Shown in pieces: positions 13,838 to 14,717 of a stretch of 14,717 nt of DNA. Source of the DNA: Rhodospirillales bacterium (lineage in GTDB: Bacteria; Pseudomonadota; Alphaproteobacteria; Rhodospirillales; JASLLV01); NCBI GenBank assembly GCA_030754475.1, contig JASMAE010000263.1, positions 1 through 14,717 on the forward strand, read 5' to 3'. A program made the translations under genes and the position numbers. The notes below the pieces were generated by a model. The model saw only the letters and a program-made list of their open reading frames with translations. It had not been told where the DNA came from and did no database searches. Numbering within the stretch: position 1 is the stretch's first letter; the number at the start of each line of letters is the position of its first letter.

Positions 13838-14717
13838 GTGGCCGCCGTCGTCGTCTTTTTACCTCTCATCGGCTCGATTCTCGCGGGCGTGCTCGCCTTC
13901 GTCGGCACCGACGACCGAGAGCGCCAGACGCGCATCGACACGGCGGCCCAGTGGCTTAGCTGCGCGGCGCTGATCGTCTCCGCGGTCTTCGCAATCTTCG
14001 TCTTCGTCGACGTCGTCATCGACAAGAACACGCACACGATCGAACTGTTCACCTGGATCGATTCGGGCGCGCTGGAGATATCGTGGGCGCTGAAGCTGGA
14101 CACCCTTTCAGCGGTGATGCTGCTGACGGTCACCGTGGTTTCCGCCACGATCCACGTCTATTCGATCGGCTACATGCAGGCCGACCCGGGCATCCCCCGG
14201 TTCATGGCGTACCTCAGCCTGTTCACCTTCTTCATGTTGATGCTGGTGAGCGCCGACAACCTGGTCCAGCTCTATTTCGGCTGGGAAGGGGTCGGGCTCA
14301 TGTCCTATCTCCTGATCGGGTACTGGTACGACCGGCCGGCGGCGAACGCCGCCGCCATCAAGGCGTTCCTCGTGAACCGGGTCGGTGATTTCGGTTTCGC
14401 GCTCGGGATCTTCGCGACCTATCTTTTGTTCCAGACTGTGCATCTGGATACCATATTCGCGACCGCCGCGGATCGCGCCGATTCGACCCTCGCCGTCTTC
14501 GGCGGCGAGTTCCACGCGCTGACGGTGATCTGCCTGCTCTTGTTCGTCGGCGCCATGGGCAAGTCGGCCCAGCTCGGGCTCCACACCTGGCTTCCCGATG
14601 CCATGGAGGGTCCGACCCCGGTCTCGGCCCTGATCCACGCCGCCACCATGGTGACGGCCGGTGTCTTCATGGTGGCGCGCTGTTCGCCGCTGTTTGAATA
14701 CGCTCCCGTCTCGCTGG
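13838..14717 (+). CDS. nuoL: NADH-quinone oxidoreductase subunit L (NuoL/ND5), 3'-truncated by window
   Basis: Largest antiporter-like proton-pumping subunit (ND5). The frame from GTG 13838 stays open to the window edge. 293 codons are visible of a usual 610 to 650, so about half is missing. AAAGGG (13825-13830) sits 7 nt before the GTG, and nuoK ends 4 nt upstream. Seen: an N-terminal hydrophobic pair of helices, then WALKLDTLSAVMLLTV, the conserved GWEGVGLMSYLLIGYWY with channel Glu150, KAFLVNRVGDFGFALG, and GAMGKSAQLGLHTWLPDAM with Lys242. These are equivalent to E. coli Glu144 and Lys229. PTPVSALIHAATMVTAG follows. The lateral helix and the C-terminus lie beyond the window. Downstream, nuoM and nuoN are expected. 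Confidence 0.96.
   Translation, partial: MAAVVVFLPLIGSILAGVLAFVGTDDRERQTRIDTAAQWLSCAALIVSAVFAIFVFVDVVIDKNTHTIELFTWIDSGALEISWALKLDTLSAVMLLTVTVVSATIHVYSIGYMQADPGIPRFMAYLSLFTFFMLMLVSADNLVQLYFGWEGVGLMSYLLIGYWYDRPAANAAAIKAFLVNRVGDFGFALGIFATYLLFQTVHLDTIFATAADRADSTLAVFGGEFHALTVICLLLFVGAMGKSAQLGLHTWLPDAMEGPTPVSALIHAATMVTAGVFMVARCSPLFEYAPVSL

Noticed and set aside
1..14717. Search for mobile elements, CRISPR, phage genes or a defence system
   Set aside because: No transposase, integrase, repeat array or atypical gene was seen. Every gene is a conserved housekeeping family in a conserved order.

Overview
The window is a high-G+C chromosomal segment from an alphaproteobacterium, most likely a Rhodospirillales-type lineage. 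This rests on protein style (the NuoE tail ending in a GPQNGRKG / LTSLT motif, a 689-residue NuoG, separate NuoC and NuoD) and on the order clpX-lon-HU-tRNA-nuo. The taxonomic call is inference from memory of family sequences, not from a search. Everything lies on the + strand and nothing suggests mobile or foreign DNA.

Region 1 (1-4083) is the protein quality-control and nucleoid block: the 3' part of clpX, complete lon and complete hup (HU). The clpX-lon-hup order is also conserved in gammaproteobacteria. A heat-shock (sigma-32-like) promoter candidate precedes lon. A housekeeping-type promoter candidate and a strong Shine-Dalgarno precede HU, which starts with the rare codon TTG. A perfect 12-bp hairpin follows HU and closes the block.

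Region 2 (4141-4575) is an RNA island: tRNA-Val(UAC) and tRNA-Asp(GUC), both with encoded CCA. Between them lie a promoter candidate and a 14-bp palindrome.

Region 3 (4576-14717) is the respiratory complex I operon nuoABCDEFGHIJK plus the first half of nuoL. It is uninterrupted, and most junctions overlap by 1 to 10 nt or are separated by 4 to 40 nt. Together the subunits form the NADH module (NuoE, F, G), the quinone-reducing arm (NuoB, C, D, I) and the membrane proton-pumping arm (NuoA, H, J, K, L). The visible iron-sulfur ligands and the key proton-pathway acidic and lysine residues are all present. No clear promoter lies between tRNA-Asp and nuoA, so nuo may be transcribed together with the tRNA.

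I looked for an undescribed system and did not find one. This is a conserved housekeeping region. The second-look items are regulatory (lon heat-shock promoter, HU TTG start, tRNA-nuo junction) and a few substitutions at conserved complex I loops.
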